Part shown: in pieces, positions 62,220 through 64,000 of the stretch | Layout of the letters: every line of letters starts with the position of its first letter | Numbering within the stretch: the stretch's first letter is position 1 | NCBI GenBank assembly: GCA_050296515.1 | Contig: JBNKRJ010000001.1 | Span: 73,452 to 137,451 of the forward strand | Source: NBLH01 sp050296515 | GTDB taxonomy: Bacteria; Bacteroidota; Bacteroidia; Bacteroidales; NBLH01 | Direction: 5' to 3' | Length of the DNA stretch: 64,000 bases | Position numbers and translations under genes: made by a program | The notes under the pieces: generated by a model | The model's database searches: none | What the model was told of the DNA's origin: nothing | The model's input: the letters and a program-made list of their open reading frames with translations, nothing else

Positions 62220-63249
62220 CAATCTGCTTTTTTTGAGATGATTTTCTTTCTAATAACTTAGGAGCTAAAACCACTTTCTTTTCTATTTGCACTGAATCTG
62301 CATTTTCTACTTGTTCCAGAAAAACCCTGGCAGCAATTTTACCCATTTCCAATGGCGACTGATCAATTGTTGTGATTGAAAGTTCCATAAACCCGGTAAA
62401 TTGGGCATTGCTGAATCCTACAATACAAAAATCATCTGGAATATTTATTCCTCTCTCTCTCAGCTCTTTAATAGCGCCTAGTGCAACATAATCACTGGAT
62501 GAAAAAATAGCATCTGGTGGTTTAGGAAGTTTCAGAAGTTGCTTTACAGCTTCTTTCCCAGCCTCTATCTTACTTTTAGCACATACAACATATTCCTCTC
62601 TAAACTCCATGCCATAATCAAGCAAGGCTTGTTTGTATCCATCATAGCGATCTTTGTATATATCATGTGCTCTGTCACCAGACAGATGAGCTATGCGCTT
62701 GCACCCTTGTTCAATCAGGTGTTTAGTGGCTTGGTAACCCCCTTCATAATCATTAATAGTAACAGTACTTACACCAGGAATATCTTTTTTCCTATCAAAA
62801 AAAACTAATGGAACACCTTTCTTTCGGATTCGTTTTACAACATTTTTGAAATCATTTGAAACACTTGACAACGACATTAGAATTCCATCAACCTGTGCAT
62901 TTAGTAATGTGTTTATATTTTCAATTTCTTTTTCTTCTTCATCATAGCTTTGGCAAATAATTACGTTATAGCCATGAGGACTAAGTTCTTCATCTATTCC
63001 TCTAATTACAGTTGAAAAGAAACTTCTGTCAACGTGAGTAACTATTACTCCAACATTGTTGCTTCTGCCACTTTTTAAAGCTTTTGCTAATTTGTTTTCT
63101 TCATAGTTCATTTGTTTTGCGGTCTCAAGAACTAATTTCCTGGTTGCCTCGCTAATTTTAGGGTTGTTATTCAATGCTCGTGAAACTGTGGCAGCTGAAA
63201 TTTCAAGTTTCTTAGCAATGTCGTATATCGTAATCTTATTATCTTTCAC
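62188..63249 (-). CDS. LacI-family transcription regulator, probably of the uronate operon
   Basis: This 353-residue regulator starts at GTG. The N-terminal helix-turn-helix (ITIYDIAKKLEISAATVSRAL, residues 5-25, with the hinge helix LAKALKSGRS near 58-67) is followed by a periplasmic-binding-protein-like effector domain (VGVIVTHVDRSFFSTVIRGI and IFSSSDYVALGAI). It overlaps the 3' end of uxaA by 32 bases. Matching palindromes at the operon promoter and about 65 bases upstream of this gene suggest that it represses both. The inducer is probably a uronate or KDG; this is inferred from context. Confidence 0.92.
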   Translation of the reverse strand: MKDNKITIYDIAKKLEISAATVSRALNNNPKISEATRKLVLETAKQMNYEENKLAKALKSGRSNNVGVIVTHVDRSFFSTVIRGIDEELSPHGYNVIICQSYDEEEKEIENINTLLNAQVDGILMSLSSVSNDFKNVVKRIRKKGVPLVFFDRKKDIPGVSTVTINDYEGGYQATKHLIEQGCKRIAHLSGDRAHDIYKDRYDGYKQALLDYGMEFREEYVVCAKSKIEAGKEAVKQLLKLPKPPDAIFSSSDYVALGAIKELRERGINIPDDFCIVGFSNAQFTGFMELSITTIDQSPLEMGKIAARVFLEQVENADSVQIEKKVVLAPKLLERKSSQKKQIATKKLRVARE

Positions 63250-63313
63250 TTTTCAATATTTAAAGAGAATCTGTGTTTTTTTAAAATATTGAAAATCAAT
63301 AACTAATAAAGAA

Positions 63314-63364
63314 TGTTATCGATTGCCTGAATTTTATTGATGTTCTTTTTATAAAGCAAAAATA
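63314..63364 (-). promoter_or_regulatory. LacI-type operator and putative promoter of the regulator gene
   Basis: TGTTATCGATTGCC at 63314-63327 matches the operon operator at 14 of 16 positions when both flanks are counted. On the minus strand TATTTTTG (63357-63364) fits TAnnTTTG about 30 bases upstream of it, so the operator lies just inside the transcript, suited to autorepression. Confidence 0.6.
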
Positions 63365-63400
63365 GTAATAAAAATTCAATATCAGCCCTAACGAACCAGG

Positions 63401-63446
63401 GTCATGTCAATGCTAATTTGTCAGGTGACAACACCTGACAAGTGCA
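63401..63446. repeat. MITE-like element, copy 3 (left half only)
   Basis: GTCAATGCTAATTTGTCAGG and the following hairpin (TTGTCAGGTG, loop ACAA, CACCTGACAA) match copies 1 and 2 up to AAGTGCA, after which similarity stops nine bases before the next start codon. The right half and right inverted repeat are missing. Confidence 0.7.
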
Positions 63447-63455
63447 GTATTCAAG

Positions 63456-63821
63456 ATGAGTGGCATAGTTAATATAGTTTCTGATAATATCAAGCGGTTA
63501 AGAGAGCTTAAAAAGCTGTCTCAAAAGGAAGTGGCTTTTAATGTTGGCATTCCTCAAGGCCAATATTCCAGGATTGAAAACGGCAAAGTAGAGCCAACAA
63601 TTTCGATCCTTGAAAAATTCGCCAAAGTATTCGAAGTGTCTATTTCTGAGCTATTTAAAAGCAATCAGGTTGAAGAACAATTGAACCTGTCTTTGATGGG
63701 AAAAATTAAAATGTTGGACAAGCTCGATGATGACGAGAAAGAAGCTTTGTTTAAGATTATTGATGCGATGATCTCAAAAAAAATACTAAAAGACAACCTG
63801 GCTAACTTGGCAGCACAATAA
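63456..63821 (+). CDS. Small XRE-family DNA-binding protein
   Basis: This 121-residue protein has an HTH_3/XRE domain (about 8-68: NIKRLRELKKLSQKEVAFNV, GIPQGQYSRIENGKVEPT, LEKFAKVFEVSISELF) and a short helical C-terminus (about 75-110, DKLDDDEKEALFKIID) that probably serves dimerisation. Such small regulators are frequent in Bacteroidota genomes, often in accessory DNA or restriction-modification loci, but no partner is visible before the window ends. Its leader is a truncated MITE-like element. It ends at a strong hairpin. Confidence 0.87.
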   Translation: MSGIVNIVSDNIKRLRELKKLSQKEVAFNVGIPQGQYSRIENGKVEPTISILEKFAKVFEVSISELFKSNQVEEQLNLSLMGKIKMLDKLDDDEKEALFKIIDAMISKKILKDNLANLAAQ

Positions 63822-63823
63822 AA

Positions 63824-63846
63824 AAGCCTGGATTTAATCCAGGCTT
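63824..63846. terminator. Terminator after the XRE gene
   Basis: AAGCCTGGAT pairs perfectly with ATCCAGGCTT around TTA. On the plus strand the T-run is delayed, but on the minus strand the hairpin is followed by six T, so it may also stop transcription entering from the right. The remaining 154 bases to the window edge hold no supported gene. Confidence 0.75.
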
Positions 63847-64000
63847 CGCAATATTTTTTAGGATGGAACACGAGATAAAATCTCAATGCCATTAAGTTAA
63901 GGTTTTTAGCCCCCTACCCGTTTCCATTTTCATCAGTTAAATTTTCACTATTTATAGCACATACTAAATTGTTTTGTTTTTCCTCCTCTTTTTTTCCTTA

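Noticed and set aside
63456..63821. Phage repressor
   Set aside because: The XRE protein is small and no phage or integrase gene is near; the window ends before context can be judged.
63914..64000. Protein-like minus-strand frame at the right edge
   Set aside because: It is bounded by a stop at the very edge of the window (63998-64000), is only 28 codons long and has no start codon.

Overview
The window is AT-rich chromosomal DNA from a member of the Bacteroidota, most likely from the Bacteroidales/Marinilabiliales side; I cannot place it further. Signs of this are a SusC-type outer-membrane barrel, an LptD, AsmA and OmpA-like envelope gene set, promoters of the TAnnTTTG type, very little Shine-Dalgarno signal, many GTG/TTG starts, a UbiA-type prenyltransferase of the menaquinone kind and an S1 protein with an acidic leader. 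No rRNA, CRISPR array, phage or complete transposon is visible.

Layout. 1-3130: the end of a fibronectin-like protein, a secreted caspase-like protein whose two catalytic residues are both replaced, and a convergent sugar nucleotidyltransferase. 3218-3956: tRNA-Leu(GAG) and a decayed stretch with a palindromic repeat. 3957-8373: a very large TolB-propeller/outer-membrane barrel protein, a half-size TauE transporter and a lipoprotein. 8552-21479: two von Willebrand A proteins (one with a VIT domain), a small membrane protein, a repeat-rich non-coding kilobase, a SusC-like barrel that lacks its plug domain, and a 1568-residue alpha-2-macroglobulin-like protein that contains exactly such a plug. 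This barrel/macroglobulin pair is the most unusual object in the window.

21746-32657: housekeeping and signalling genes (rpsA, a STAS protein, rnz, guaA, an AspT/YidE-type transporter, a SpoIIE-type phosphatase next to a SiaC-type protein, a UbiA prenyltransferase, plsC). 32771-42603: a serine beta-lactamase-like protein, a YD-repeat-like secreted protein, a LytS/LytTR two-component pair, a DUF697/SHOCT protein, a secreted metzincin, a phosphohexomutase and a cell-wall amidase. 42858-51789: lptD, a DUF4159 protein, rplS, and a leftward AsmA then OmpA-family pair. 52222-52295: tRNA-Arg(ACG), flanked by two copies of the palindromic repeat.

52901-63249: an eight-gene rightward operon for unsaturated uronate and galacturonate catabolism (kduI, kduD, uxaC, kdgK, kdgA, exuT, uxaB, uxaA), closed by a convergent lacI-type regulator. 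Near-identical palindromes lie at the operon promoter and upstream of the regulator, which argues for a self-contained autoregulated regulon. The products converge on 2-keto-3-deoxygluconate, which KdgK and KdgA turn into pyruvate and glyceraldehyde 3-phosphate. The window ends with a small XRE-type regulator whose upstream region is a truncated copy of a MITE-like element also found at 9673 and 32672.
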